Source: Candidatus Woesearchaeota archaeon
GTDB lineage: Archaea; Nanobdellota; Nanobdellia; Woesearchaeales; GW2011-AR4
Direction: 5' to 3'
NCBI GenBank assembly: GCA_016187465.1
Contig: JACPJQ010000002.1
Span: forward strand, 186,001 to 250,000
Length of the DNA stretch: 64,000 nt
The number at the start of each line of letters is the position of its first letter. The stretch's first letter is position 1. The notes beneath the pieces are model-generated. The model ran no database searches and was not told where the DNA came from. It saw only the letters and a list, made by a program, of their open reading frames with translations. Positions 24,593 to 34,270 of the stretch are shown here, piece after piece. The position numbers were made by a program, and so were the translations under genes.

Positions 24593-25060
24593 CTAGCAAA
24601 TGTCCAGTTTAGCGTAGATTGTTGTTGTGGTTGCCGGTATGGGAAACAGCTTTGATTTCTTTTCTCCTCTGCATTGCTGGCCTATTTTGATTAATGGCAG
24701 TTTAGCGTCTGTGTAAGCCAAAAATTCATAGCGAATTGCCCATATGCCAAGCGTTTTTGACAATATTGATTTGGCTGTTGAATTAACAAAACTGCACGAG
24801 CTCTGGCCGTTGTCGCATGTTATGCTTTCCGCCCGGGCGCAGTCCTGCAGAAGCTCTGTCATAGAAAGCTGCGAGCATTCTGCTGCAGATGTCTTCAGAA
24901 AAGTGTTAAGCGTGTTTGAAGCTAATTCTGAGCTGACAAACCCTGCCCTGTACTCGGTTGGAGATTTGAGCACAAGAAATCTCACTATGAAGGTAGTGGC
25001 TACAAGTATAAGCACTACAACTATCGCCAATCCAAGTATCTCCATCTGCGCTCTCTTCAT
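24593..25060 (-). CDS. Pilin-like exported protein
   Basis: 155 aa starting MKRAQMEILGLAIVVVLILV. The RAQ box followed by a Met-Glu start is very close to the archaeal prepilin pattern. The exported domain has six Cys. It overlaps the preceding gene by 4 nt (ATGA) and is the last gene before the structured intergenic region. No finer family is recognised. Confidence 0.7.
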   Translation of the reverse strand: MKRAQMEILGLAIVVVLILVATTFIVRFLVLKSPTEYRAGFVSSELASNTLNTFLKTSAAECSQLSMTELLQDCARAESITCDNGQSSCSFVNSTAKSILSKTLGIWAIRYEFLAYTDAKLPLIKIGQQCRGEKKSKLFPIPATTTTIYAKLDIC

Positions 25061-25533
25061 TTTAGCATAGTCTCTATAGCCAGTACTCCAAACCCGTATT
25101 TTCTTCCTGCAGGGTCGAATAGGGATATTGGAACATTTGTAACAAACTTGCTGCTAAAATCATCTGTTTCTTTGGAATAGATGCTCCATTTGGCTTCGGT
25201 TGGATAAATCTGAGTTATGTTTATGCTGCTGTACTCAAACATGTCATAATAGTAAAGCTCCTTTTCCTTCATTATGCCTTTGGCGGACTCCAGCTTCAGT
25301 ACGTCAATGCAGTTGTCTGTTATTATGTTGTCCTCGCTGCACTGCAGCTCTGGCAGGAACATCACCCTTTGGGCAATCCCGACTGACCTGAGCTGTGACG
25401 CTTCGTCTTTTTCCTGCTCCAGATTGCTCTGTATGACCTTCACATAAAAGATAAAGCCTATTGCAACCAGTATAAAGAATACAAACAGCACAGCAATTGT
25501 TTCTCCTATCTGTATCTGTGATTTTTTATCCAT
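25057..25533 (-). CDS. Pilin-like exported protein
   Basis: 158 aa starting MDKKSQIQIGETIAVLFVFF. The KSQ box precedes a hydrophobic helix; the rest is exported, with a coiled-coil-like stretch (VIQSNLEQEKDEASQL) and two Cys. It begins 1 nt after the stop of the gene before it. Function is inferred only from the cluster. Confidence 0.7.
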   Translation of the reverse strand: MDKKSQIQIGETIAVLFVFFILVAIGFIFYVKVIQSNLEQEKDEASQLRSVGIAQRVMFLPELQCSEDNIITDNCIDVLKLESAKGIMKEKELYYYDMFEYSSINITQIYPTEAKWSIYSKETDDFSSKFVTNVPISLFDPAGRKYGFGVLAIETMLK

Positions 25534-25534
25534 T

Positions 25535-26542
25535 TTAATATATCATGGTGCATGAGTATTTTTGAGCATTTTTGTTTTGATTGGAAAGTTCTTTTGCAGC
25601 TTCTGATATTGTTTCCACGTTTATATTATTAAAATTTGAAGATGCTGCATATATCTTGTTTAATTGTGTTAATGCGCCATTGTAAGTGTCTATACACCTT
25701 GGCCTTTCAGTTAAGTCCGAGTCTCTCAGTACCTCAGTCCTGCCTTTATAGATTTTAGTTACAAGATTCAGCCTTGAGAAGGCATTTTGCATGTTGCATT
25801 CATACGACTCAACAGTATCTGCGTATACTGCCCCAATCAAAGATGATCTTCCGATATAGATTGAGCCTCCTTTTAAACTCCATGCACTTCCATCTTTCTG
25901 GTAGAATTGAATTGCGCCCTTTTGATCATCACCATTTACTTTGATTGCAGTTACATCAGAGTCAGGCATCTTATCCAAGCTTCCCATACCAATGCTATTT
26001 GCATCTATGTCTCCAAAAATTATCAATCTTACCTTATAGTTGTTCTTATTGCTAATCAATGAGCTGGTCTTATGAAACTCCTTTGTCAAGATTGATGGCA
26101 ATGTTTTATTTATTTCTTTAGCAAGATTATTATCTCCGATTAAGATATACCTCGCCTGCTGACCTGTAAGATAAAGCATATTTGTTGCCCTGTACGGAAC
26201 ACTAAATCCTAATGTTTGTGTAACAAGCTTGCTTCCTTTGATTAAGTCAGGCGCAAACATCACCATGCTCTGGTATTGTTTTGATACCCCGCCTATTGAG
26301 ATTCTGTTGCATCCAATCTCAATAGCCGAGTCAGGCATCTGGATTGTGTTTGTTGTGTCTGTTCCAACGCCCGCTCCCGCCACTATTGCTTCGATGCTTT
26401 TCAGGACAGATGCTTTTGTTGATGTCTCTGCCAAACCTTTCTGCTTCACTACAACAATCGTGAAGAACAGAAGTATTGCAGCTCCTGCCGCCAATACAAA
26501 TATCCAGTTGAATTGTATTTCAAACGCCTTTTTGTTTATCAT
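25535..26542 (-). CDS. Membrane-anchored exported protein of pilin-like cluster
   Basis: 335 aa starting MINKKAFEIQFNWIFVLAAG, with one N-terminal helix (FVLAAGAAILLFFTIVVV) and a large exported alpha/beta domain (QSMVMFAPDLIKGSKLVTQT, YKVRLIIFGDIDA). Few Cys compared with its neighbours. No family is recognised. It may be a structural or assembly component. It is 21 nt downstream of the 26564-27040 gene. Confidence 0.65.
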   Translation of the reverse strand: MINKKAFEIQFNWIFVLAAGAAILLFFTIVVVKQKGLAETSTKASVLKSIEAIVAGAGVGTDTTNTIQMPDSAIEIGCNRISIGGVSKQYQSMVMFAPDLIKGSKLVTQTLGFSVPYRATNMLYLTGQQARYILIGDNNLAKEINKTLPSILTKEFHKTSSLISNKNNYKVRLIIFGDIDANSIGMGSLDKMPDSDVTAIKVNGDDQKGAIQFYQKDGSAWSLKGGSIYIGRSSLIGAVYADTVESYECNMQNAFSRLNLVTKIYKGRTEVLRDSDLTERPRCIDTYNGALTQLNKIYAASSNFNNINVETISEAAKELSNQNKNAQKYSCTMIY

Positions 26543-26563
26543 TTCCAGAATAATGAATTGAAG

Positions 26564-27040
26564 CTATCCCCATTCGCTTAAGACGGCATGATTGCCCTTG
26601 CCTTCCAGCCTGAGGCTTATTTTGCCGCCAACTGCCCTTATGCACAGAACATCTGGATCAACTGATATGTTCCCGGCATAAAAGGATTCTTTTGCTATAT
26701 CCTCGACCAAGAAGACGTTCTTTCCGCTGCCGGACCTTACGCTATCCATGATGATTGGATCGGTTTCATACGGAAGATCCGGTTCTGTAAAGCTCTCAAC
26801 AAAGCATGCTTTTGTATATTTACCGCAAATGCTTAGGTCTTTCCTTTTTACTGTTCCAAAGTCGCTTGACACACTTGCTATTGCATTCTGCATATCGTTC
26901 TTGAATTTGAGGCATGAAACTTGGTCAGCCCTTTCTTTGAAATTCTTGACTGCAGTGTATCCGTAAACTAAAATAAACGAAACCAGCACAATTGTTAGAA
27001 TGTAGATGAATATTTGGCTGTAAAGCTGCGATTGTTTCAT
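26564..27040 (-). CDS. Pilin-like exported protein
   Basis: 158 aa starting MKQSQLYSQIFIYILTIVLV. A QSQ box precedes the single hydrophobic helix; the exported domain is small, with four Cys (CLKFKNDM, ICGKYTKACF, CIRAVGGK). It follows the giant gene by 11 nt and is in the same operon. Confidence 0.65.
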   Translation of the reverse strand: MKQSQLYSQIFIYILTIVLVSFILVYGYTAVKNFKERADQVSCLKFKNDMQNAIASVSSDFGTVKRKDLSICGKYTKACFVESFTEPDLPYETDPIIMDSVRSGSGKNVFLVEDIAKESFYAGNISVDPDVLCIRAVGGKISLRLEGKGNHAVLSEWG

Positions 27041-27051
27041 TTTTTGGCATT

Positions 27052-30000
27052 TTATATTTTTTTCTTGAATTTTTTTCCTTCCTTTGATATTTTCTTAAGC
27101 TTTGCAAAGACATCTTCCTTATGTTTTTTTGGATTGGTTTCTTTTGATTTCTTCTTGGCTTCAGATTCCTTATGTTTTTTTGGATTGGTTTCTTTTGATT
27201 TCTTCTTGGCTTCAGATTCCTTATGTTTTTCTTCTTCTTTTGGCTTAAGTTGCTCTGTTTTTTGCGCATTTTCCAGCTTTGTATCTTCTTTGGGTTTGGT
27301 CTCTTCTTTTTGCTTAGGCTCTTCTGTCTTCGGTGGCTGCCCCTGTACGCTTTTGCCGCCGAATGACTCAAACATCTTTTTCCTTTCTTTTTCCTTTAGC
27401 TCCCCCCTCCTTTTGAGAGCTTCTCTTAGTCTGAGCTGGTCTATTCTTGGCCTTAAGCCAACCTGTCTGGATGGTTGCTGGTGGATCATTCTTGTCATGT
27501 CCCTTTGCATTCCTGCTGATTTTAAAGATTTTAATTCCTCTTCTTTTTTCTTAGCTACAATCCTGTAAGTTGCATATCCCAATCCTGAAAGCAGCACTAT
27601 TATGCCGATGACAAAAAGCAGAGTTTTCACAAAGCTTGATTTCGGGAAACTTTCTGAATCGAGAGGGTCTGTGCCTGCATCAACCTCGCGCTTGTCTGTG
27701 AATCCGTCATTGTCTGTATCGGCAGCATTCGGGTCTGTGCGCTGCCTAAACTCTTCAATGTTTGTAAGGCCGTCTTTATCAGAATCAATATCAGCATCAT
27801 TCGGGTCGTCCGGATTCAGTCCATTTTGTATTTCCCAGTCGTCTGCCATGCCGTCTCCGTCGCTGTCTTTGGCAGCATCAGATGCGCCGTCGCAGTTTTC
27901 ATCACCACTCGCGCATTGCTTGCAGATTGATGATATGCACTTTAAGTTTTCTCCGCAATCCTCATTTGTGCCGCAGCCCATCCCTTCCGAGCATTTTGCA
28001 GGGCAGGGGCCTCCGCAGTCTATGTCTGTTTCGTGGCCGCTGAATCTTCTGTCATGGCATTCATCTGCCTCTTTGCACGTTCCGAAGCTGCAGAAGTTGC
28101 TTTGGCAATCGCTGTCGATGCTGCATATCTTGCCATTATTGCATTTATCGCAAGGCCCGCTGCAGTCGATGTCAGACTCACCTTGGTTTCTTATTGAATC
28201 GTCGCAAGTGGCTCCCGTGCATTTGCCGTTAAAACAGTACCTGCTGGCGCATTCAGAGCTGTCAGTGCACTGGTCATTGAGCTTGCAGTCTCCCCTGTCT
28301 TTGCATCCCAAAAGGCTTGTTAAATTGGATTTGCAGTCGTCAGTAGCTATCCTGCAGGACTTGCATATTACTGAGCCGCTAATGAAATTACTGCTGTACG
28401 AGCTGCAGCTCAAATCAGTTATATTGCCGAAATTTGTTCCGTCGCATATCTCGCCGGTGTCCAGTAAACTATTGCCGCATTTTGGAGATTCTGTGCAGGC
28501 ATTTGTGTCTATCCTGCAGTTTTGGCCGCAGCCAAGCTTCCCGCTCTTAAAAAATTGGCTGTAGTCAATGCAGTTGCCGCTTAATGGTCCGAGATTGGCT
28601 TTATCGCATGACTCTCCTTGGTCTATAATGCTGTTGCCGCATTTTGGAGATTCTGTGCAGGCATTTGTGTCAAGCTGGCAGGTGCTGGTGCATTTTAAAT
28701 CCCCTCCCGTAAATGAACTGCCGTATGCCGTGCAGGTCTTTATTGTTCCTAAGCTAGTTCCGTCACACGATTCTCCTATGTTCAGTATGCCGTCGCCGCA
28801 TGTGCCCTGCACTCCCTGGCACTTTGATGTATCGAGCTGGCATTGCTTGCACCCCAAAGTTCCTCCTGTAAACGTTGATGGATTGTAATTAGCGCAATTT
28901 CCATTTAGAGGGCCAAAATTGCTGCCGTCGCATGTTTCTCCCTTGTCTATGAAGCTGTTGCCGCATTTTGGAGATTCTGTGCAGGCATTTGTGTCAAGCT
29001 GGCAGGTAGTTGTGCATTTCAGGCTCCCTGATATAAAAGTGCCGTTGTAATCAGTGCACGCCTTTATTTGTCCAAATGTGGTTCCGTCGCATGTTTCTCC
29101 CTTGTCTATGAAGCTGTTGCCGCATTTTGGTAGGGATTCGCAGCCTGAAGTGTCTATGGCGCAGTCATTTGTGCATTTTAACGTTCCGCCTATGAAGTTT
29201 GTGTATTGCAGGCAGCGGTTTATCAGGCCGAATGTCGTGCCGTCGCATTGCTCTCCGGGGTCTATCCTGCCGTCGCCGCATCTTGCATCGGGATTGCATC
29301 TGGACACATTGACTGTTATGCCGTCGCTGTTTTTAGGCGGGCTTACCAAATTGACAACATTCACTGCCTGGACTTTAAAGAAGTAATTTACGTTGTCCTG
29401 CAGATTCAAATTTTCAATCCAACTCCACTCATTCTGATTTTGGGGGTCTGAAAAAAATGTGCTTCTCGTCCAGTTCAAAATCACCTGGTTGCTGCCCCTG
29501 AGCATAGAATAGAAATAATGTTTTATCCCTGAATCTTCGTCCTGACCGAGCCACTTCACCTTGAGCTTATCCTTGAAGCAGCTTATTTGCGGGTATGCAG
29601 GCAAAGTTCCAAGCTCCTCGACAAAAAGCATGATGGGGGGGGTGGTGTCTACGGTAAATGTTATCTGATTTACATCAGAAAAATCCCCAAGGTACTGGTC
29701 TTTGCAGGATACATAAAAAGTATGCCTGCCCTGCGAAGAAATGAGCTTGGCCGTATGCGAATATCCCGGCGCTCCGAATACGCTTCCGCTCACGACTGTT
29801 GTGTCTGTCTCTGAATATTTGCATTGCGAGAGTTTATTTGTGTCAATAGCAAGAATCACGCTCGTTGAATTAAAAAATTCCGGCGTGTGTGAGGTTATGA
29901 TTATGGGCATGCTTAAGTCCACTGTAATTTGGATGTCTTGCGTATTTGAAACCAGCTCCGCCTTATTTTGGCATGCAACATGATATGTGTAATCCCCCTC

Positions 30001-33000
30001 GCTTTCCAAAGTTATGTTTTGCGCATTTATAGTTTTGAAGGTGCTGGAGTCAAACCCATTAAATTTTCCTTCCATCGCGTCGAAATTTGGTGATGTAGCG
30101 CTGAACCTGCATATTACCTGCTCATCAGATTCAATTTTCAGAGTAGTTACTGACGGCTTTTCAACAACAGGATTTGGGACTGCAAAAGCGCCTATCAATT
30201 GCGGCGGAGTTGCGTCGACGCTTAAATCAAATGATTTTGAGGCTATTCCGCGCCTTGTGTCTGAGCACTTTACGTATAGCTTGCGGATTGAAGTGTCGCC
30301 TGGTTTTATTTTATTAAAAGAGTTAATGGTATGCAGCGTCCCCCCTGAAGTTTGGAATGCATCCATAAACTGGTACTCCAGATTGTCCATGCTGTGTTTG
30401 CAGGTTGCATCATTATCGGTTTCTAATACAATATCAAACACGTATGAAGATGCTGCTCCGAACTTTGGCCGTATGAGAGTTATTGTGGTTGGCAAAGCAT
30501 CAACAATAAAGAATATTGAGCCGCTTACCTGGTTTTTTGCCAAGTCACCTGCAACCACGTCGAGATTTTTGTTCCCGTCTGAGAGGTTCATTTTAGCAGC
30601 GAACACTTTGTTGTCTGCTGTTGTGAAATTCCCTTTTGACTCCGCAGAACTCAGTTTTACAGAAAGTGAATTCACATCGATTTCCTCGCTGAATGTTAGC
30701 TTTATGTTTGCCAGCGACGCGCTCAAAACTGCATTATTTGCCGGCTCTATTGTCATGTTTGGCTTTGTGCTGTCTATGACTATTATTGTTGTGTACGGGG
30801 GTTTCATAGAAATGCCCTTCTCGTTTTTTGCATCAAGATCAAGCGCATATTCGCCATCTTGCAGATTTTGACCGACGATTAAGCCAGCTGTTGCGCTTAA
30901 TGATGTGCTGCCTTGAATGTTTACAACAGAGTTTGTCTTTTTGTTGGTCAGCTTTAAAAAAGCCACGGCTGCGGGCTCGAAAAACTGCACATTTATTGTC
31001 GGCTTCGGGTTGTTCGTGAAAATTTTGCCATGAATTACTGAGCCGCCGCTTATATTCACAGAAAATATTCTTGGCCCGTCTGTATTGCTGAACGCGGCTA
31101 TTGTCAGTTTCTTGACTTCCTCGATGTTCTTTGAAGGGTCCCTCGAGTAATACCTTATGACATTTTGACCTTCCTTCATGGTAAGCAGCTTGCTGCCTGT
31201 AACTCCGTCGAATACCTTGAGATTGCTTACTACGAGGTTTCTGCCTGCGGTGAAGTTATCGTAAGGGTGCCCCCCTAATCCGCAGGGCTCGACGCACAGG
31301 AATGCAGCATAGTTTTTAAATTCAGGGTAATTTTTTAATGCCGACGGGCTGCTGGCACTCGTCCTGTCATAAATTTGCAGGAGCAAGTTTGCGGTAATGC
31401 CGTTCCTGATTACGGGCAGCATAGTTGTGTTCGGGGCAAATAAGTCTTTTTCGCATATTGCATCGCCAAGGCAGTCTGCAGTGTTGTCGCCGTCTGCATT
31501 CTTGACGCATTGGCTGTTGATGTTTTGGCAGACTTTTATGCCGCAAGAGTCAGGAGAAGGATTTGTTATTTGGTTGTTTTCATCGTGCCTAATCTGTACA
31601 TTGCTGCATTGGCCGGGATTGTAGTCTGTGCAGACAGCATCGCCGCACTTTATTGATTTTCCGCTCTTGTAATAGCATTTGAGGCTGCCTTCTGACAATG
31701 CATCGGATTTTTCCTGCGTGCAAAAATCAAAAACCTCGTTAAAAGACCTCAAGTTTTCCAGCAGCGGGGTGCCCTTGCTGTCACACCATTTGCAGTTGCT
31801 TGTTTGGGTGCTGACGCAAAACCCGGTTCCCAGCTGGCTCGTCATTGCTTTCCATTTGCAGTTTCCGGCCCTGCAGTTGTCCCTTGTGCAAGATTCCTCT
31901 GACTTGTAGTCGTAGCATGCCATTGAGGCCACGCAGCTGTAGCACGAGTTTACTGTAGTGTACGACCTGTCGTAAAAGCAGTACCTCCCATTTTCGCAGC
32001 TTGCCAGCGTGTAGAACATCCCGAAGGGATTGTCGTCAGTCGGGTTGCAGTTGGATTTTGTCAGGCATTTTGGGATATTGTTGTCCACAACGCAGGCTTG
32101 GGCGGATGTGCATGATGTGCCTTGCTGAATAAGGCTGTTGCTTACATCACAGTAATATGCCTTGTTGTTCAGGCAGAAAACTGCAGATGCCTGTTTTCCT
32201 GAGCACTCGCTGCTGCCCAACGTCGCTGTTTTTACAATTGACGGAGTTGCTGTCTGCACGTTATAATGCGCAACAGCTTTGTAAGTGTATACCGTGTCAA
32301 ACGCCAAGTCTTGTGATGTGTCAATGAAAGAGTTTGTATTTGAGACGCCTGCAGCGGCGAAATTTGTACATCCGTTCCCTGCGCACCTTAATATGTCATA
32401 ATAGGCTGCTGTGCCGGTGCATTCATCAAGCCATATAAGGGAGAAGCTTTTTTGGCCCTGAGTGGGGGTTATCTGGAGATTGCTTAATTTTGGCACGTAG
32501 CTGATGTCGTTGCATTTTAAGGTCTGTGTTGTGCAGCTGCCTCCTGATTCTGTTGTATCAGAAGGACTGTCACATCCAAGATCGACAGGAAAATCTGCGC
32601 AGTTGTTATTTGCTGGGTCATTGTTTATTCCGTCGCTGCACTGCGGAGTTGGGCAGGCCTGGTCGCAGTCAGTTTGTCCATTGAAGAATGTCACGCCAGT
32701 TCCTTTGCATTGAGCCTCGGGCTTCACCTGTCCTCCTGCTTGAGAGCAGCAGCAGCCCAGAGCGCAGGCACTCACTCCAGCACATCCCTGATTTGCCACA
32801 AAAAAGTTGCTGACACAAACATTATAGTTCAAAGGCCCAAACGGGTTTGTCTGGGATTGGTAATATTCTGTATATGTTGATTGCGGCTGGGGGCAGCAGC
32901 CGCTGTCTCTTAAAACGAGTGTATCCTCTGAGCAAGCCAACATGCCTGCCCCGGGGTTGCTGCAGCATCCTAAAACATCTGCCGTTGTATTTTGGCTTAG

Positions 33001-33057
33001 AGCTAATGCTAATAGGATAAGCAATATAGCTATCATCTCTTTTTTTATTTTACGCAT
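27052..33057 (-). CDS. Giant Cys-rich surface protein with C-terminal membrane anchor
   Basis: 2001 aa. An N-terminal signal sequence (MIAILLILLALALS) is followed by Cys-rich modules, Ig/FN3-like repeats in the middle, and six tandem Cys-rich repeats of about 52-55 aa (roughly residues 1255-1577; unit start KCGNSFIDKGETCDG). Further small Cys knots come next, then thrombospondin type 3-like calcium repeats (DSDGDGMADDWE, DIDSDKDGL, DTDNDGFTD). One transmembrane helix (FVKTLLFVIGIIVLLSGLGY) leads to a cytoplasmic K/E-rich tail with a repeated 17-residue unit (ESEAKKKSKETNPKKHK). It is probably an adhesin or surface fibre. It sits between two pilin-like operon parts. Confidence 0.85.
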   Translation of the reverse strand: MRKIKKEMIAILLILLALALSQNTTADVLGCCSNPGAGMLACSEDTLVLRDSGCCPQPQSTYTEYYQSQTNPFGPLNYNVCVSNFFVANQGCAGVSACALGCCCSQAGGQVKPEAQCKGTGVTFFNGQTDCDQACPTPQCSDGINNDPANNNCADFPVDLGCDSPSDTTESGGSCTTQTLKCNDISYVPKLSNLQITPTQGQKSFSLIWLDECTGTAAYYDILRCAGNGCTNFAAAGVSNTNSFIDTSQDLAFDTVYTYKAVAHYNVQTATPSIVKTATLGSSECSGKQASAVFCLNNKAYYCDVSNSLIQQGTSCTSAQACVVDNNIPKCLTKSNCNPTDDNPFGMFYTLASCENGRYCFYDRSYTTVNSCYSCVASMACYDYKSEESCTRDNCRAGNCKWKAMTSQLGTGFCVSTQTSNCKWCDSKGTPLLENLRSFNEVFDFCTQEKSDALSEGSLKCYYKSGKSIKCGDAVCTDYNPGQCSNVQIRHDENNQITNPSPDSCGIKVCQNINSQCVKNADGDNTADCLGDAICEKDLFAPNTTMLPVIRNGITANLLLQIYDRTSASSPSALKNYPEFKNYAAFLCVEPCGLGGHPYDNFTAGRNLVVSNLKVFDGVTGSKLLTMKEGQNVIRYYSRDPSKNIEEVKKLTIAAFSNTDGPRIFSVNISGGSVIHGKIFTNNPKPTINVQFFEPAAVAFLKLTNKKTNSVVNIQGSTSLSATAGLIVGQNLQDGEYALDLDAKNEKGISMKPPYTTIIVIDSTKPNMTIEPANNAVLSASLANIKLTFSEEIDVNSLSVKLSSAESKGNFTTADNKVFAAKMNLSDGNKNLDVVAGDLAKNQVSGSIFFIVDALPTTITLIRPKFGAASSYVFDIVLETDNDATCKHSMDNLEYQFMDAFQTSGGTLHTINSFNKIKPGDTSIRKLYVKCSDTRRGIASKSFDLSVDATPPQLIGAFAVPNPVVEKPSVTTLKIESDEQVICRFSATSPNFDAMEGKFNGFDSSTFKTINAQNITLESEGDYTYHVACQNKAELVSNTQDIQITVDLSMPIIITSHTPEFFNSTSVILAIDTNKLSQCKYSETDTTVVSGSVFGAPGYSHTAKLISSQGRHTFYVSCKDQYLGDFSDVNQITFTVDTTPPIMLFVEELGTLPAYPQISCFKDKLKVKWLGQDEDSGIKHYFYSMLRGSNQVILNWTRSTFFSDPQNQNEWSWIENLNLQDNVNYFFKVQAVNVVNLVSPPKNSDGITVNVSRCNPDARCGDGRIDPGEQCDGTTFGLINRCLQYTNFIGGTLKCTNDCAIDTSGCESLPKCGNSFIDKGETCDGTTFGQIKACTDYNGTFISGSLKCTTTCQLDTNACTESPKCGNSFIDKGETCDGSNFGPLNGNCANYNPSTFTGGTLGCKQCQLDTSKCQGVQGTCGDGILNIGESCDGTSLGTIKTCTAYGSSFTGGDLKCTSTCQLDTNACTESPKCGNSIIDQGESCDKANLGPLSGNCIDYSQFFKSGKLGCGQNCRIDTNACTESPKCGNSLLDTGEICDGTNFGNITDLSCSSYSSNFISGSVICKSCRIATDDCKSNLTSLLGCKDRGDCKLNDQCTDSSECASRYCFNGKCTGATCDDSIRNQGESDIDCSGPCDKCNNGKICSIDSDCQSNFCSFGTCKEADECHDRRFSGHETDIDCGGPCPAKCSEGMGCGTNEDCGENLKCISSICKQCASGDENCDGASDAAKDSDGDGMADDWEIQNGLNPDDPNDADIDSDKDGLTNIEEFRQRTDPNAADTDNDGFTDKREVDAGTDPLDSESFPKSSFVKTLLFVIGIIVLLSGLGYATYRIVAKKKEEELKSLKSAGMQRDMTRMIHQQPSRQVGLRPRIDQLRLREALKRRGELKEKERKKMFESFGGKSVQGQPPKTEEPKQKEETKPKEDTKLENAQKTEQLKPKEEEKHKESEAKKKSKETNPKKHKESEAKKKSKETNPKKHKEDVFAKLKKISKEGKKFKKKI
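27117..27230 (-). repeat. 51-bp tandem repeat coding for the charged tail
   Basis: Two identical 51-bp units (27117-27167 and 27168-27218) plus a 12-nt partial third lie within the 3' end of the giant gene. Each encodes 17 residues of the Lys/Glu-rich tail. The frame is preserved. DNA-level identity suggests recent slippage or unequal exchange. Confidence 0.85.
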
Positions 33058-33058
33058 A

Positions 33059-34270
33059 CTAAGACTGCTGATTCACAGTTATGATCTGATAATCTGACAA
33101 ATCTCCGTCGCTAACATTGATCCTGAATTTCATCTGCGGCTGGTTTAAGGGTGCAGGAAACACTGCTTCTGTTTGCCCTGATTCACCAATAAATATCCTG
33201 AAATTATAATTGTCCTCGTCAGGATCCTCTGCCTTTAATGTATTTCCTGACAACACGTCTGCTTCTTCTATTTGTGTTTTTGAAGAATCGAAAGTAAGCG
33301 TATTTGGTCTGATGTAATAAAGCGCAGGCGCCCTATTTTTTCTTGCAAAAATATATTGGTATGGCTGTCCGTTAATAAGTGATTTCTCATCTATTATGGC
33401 TATTAAATCTTCATGCCCTAGTTCATATGCTGCAACTTTCATTGAATCTCGGTTATTTTGCGCATCTTTTATGCTAAAAGTTATGTTGGTTGTATCTTCG
33501 TCTACCAATCTGTTGATAAAATAATAAATTTCTTCCAGCCTTATGTCTAATTTAGATGAAAACTCCCTCATTTCAAAAGTCTGTTTTGTAAGAGTGTTTG
33601 TTACTCTTATCGGTATAATTGAATTTATGTTTATGTCAGAACTTCCAATGGTGATGGTTGTATTGCTGTCGAACATTTCAACTTCATACCCCTGGCTTTC
33701 AAACATGCTTAAATCCGCGCAGCTGGTAATCTTATTGTCTATGAATGTTCCGATTTGGTTCTGGATCGAATGCGGCTGTCCGGAAAATAATGGAGGCATG
33801 CCGCTAAACCCAAAAATGGGACCCTTGAATAGTTCTGTATTTGATGTTTCTGTTTCATACGGAAAGGTTAGCCATGGATAGTCCGGAATTTCTGAATGAT
33901 ATATTGGGGGTATATCGCGATTTTTGAACGGCAAAATGTTATAAGCAACATTGTAGCCGTTGTGTTTTACGAAAAATTTTCCTTCAAGGGTAGGGTCATA
34001 ATCTGCTAATGTCCCTCCCTGGCTTCGGTATATGTAGCCGCCCTGCTTGCCAAGCAACGCGACTGCGTCTTTTGCGAGATTGCTAATGCAGCCCGTTACA
34101 AAGTCCTTTACCGATTGTGAATCCAAAGACGCTTCCTGGGAATTTTTTATGGTTTGCTGGCTGTACTTCTTAAATGTGGATTTATGCAGGTATAAGACCA
34201 TGCTTATTGTAATAAAAATCACCAATCCAACTATCATGAGCAATGTAACTTGGGATCTTATTTTCTTCAT
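33059..34270 (-). CDS. Membrane-anchored exported protein
   Basis: 403 aa starting MKKIRSQVTLLMIVGLVIFI. The RSQ box and hydrophobic helix resemble the pilin-like set, but the exported domain is large. It has a conserved-looking central region (GYEVEMFDSNTTITIG, YYFINRLVDED) and a C-terminal Ig/cadherin-like segment with ADVLSGNTLKAEDPDEDNYN and INVSDGDLSDYQ. It overlaps the 945-aa gene by 4 nt and is 1 nt from the giant gene. Function unknown. Confidence 0.7.
   Translation of the reverse strand: MKKIRSQVTLLMIVGLVIFITISMVLYLHKSTFKKYSQQTIKNSQEASLDSQSVKDFVTGCISNLAKDAVALLGKQGGYIYRSQGGTLADYDPTLEGKFFVKHNGYNVAYNILPFKNRDIPPIYHSEIPDYPWLTFPYETETSNTELFKGPIFGFSGMPPLFSGQPHSIQNQIGTFIDNKITSCADLSMFESQGYEVEMFDSNTTITIGSSDININSIIPIRVTNTLTKQTFEMREFSSKLDIRLEEIYYFINRLVDEDTTNITFSIKDAQNNRDSMKVAAYELGHEDLIAIIDEKSLINGQPYQYIFARKNRAPALYYIRPNTLTFDSSKTQIEEADVLSGNTLKAEDPDEDNYNFRIFIGESGQTEAVFPAPLNQPQMKFRINVSDGDLSDYQIITVNQQS

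Noticed and set aside
27117-27230. Possible CRISPR array (51-bp repeats)
   Set aside because: Units are directly joined without spacers and are in frame within the giant gene. No cas genes are present in the window.
27602-28888. Long plus-strand ORFs opposite the giant gene
   Set aside because: They mirror the Cys-rich repeats of the minus-strand gene, show low-complexity Ser/Leu/Pro content and have no promoter or family features.
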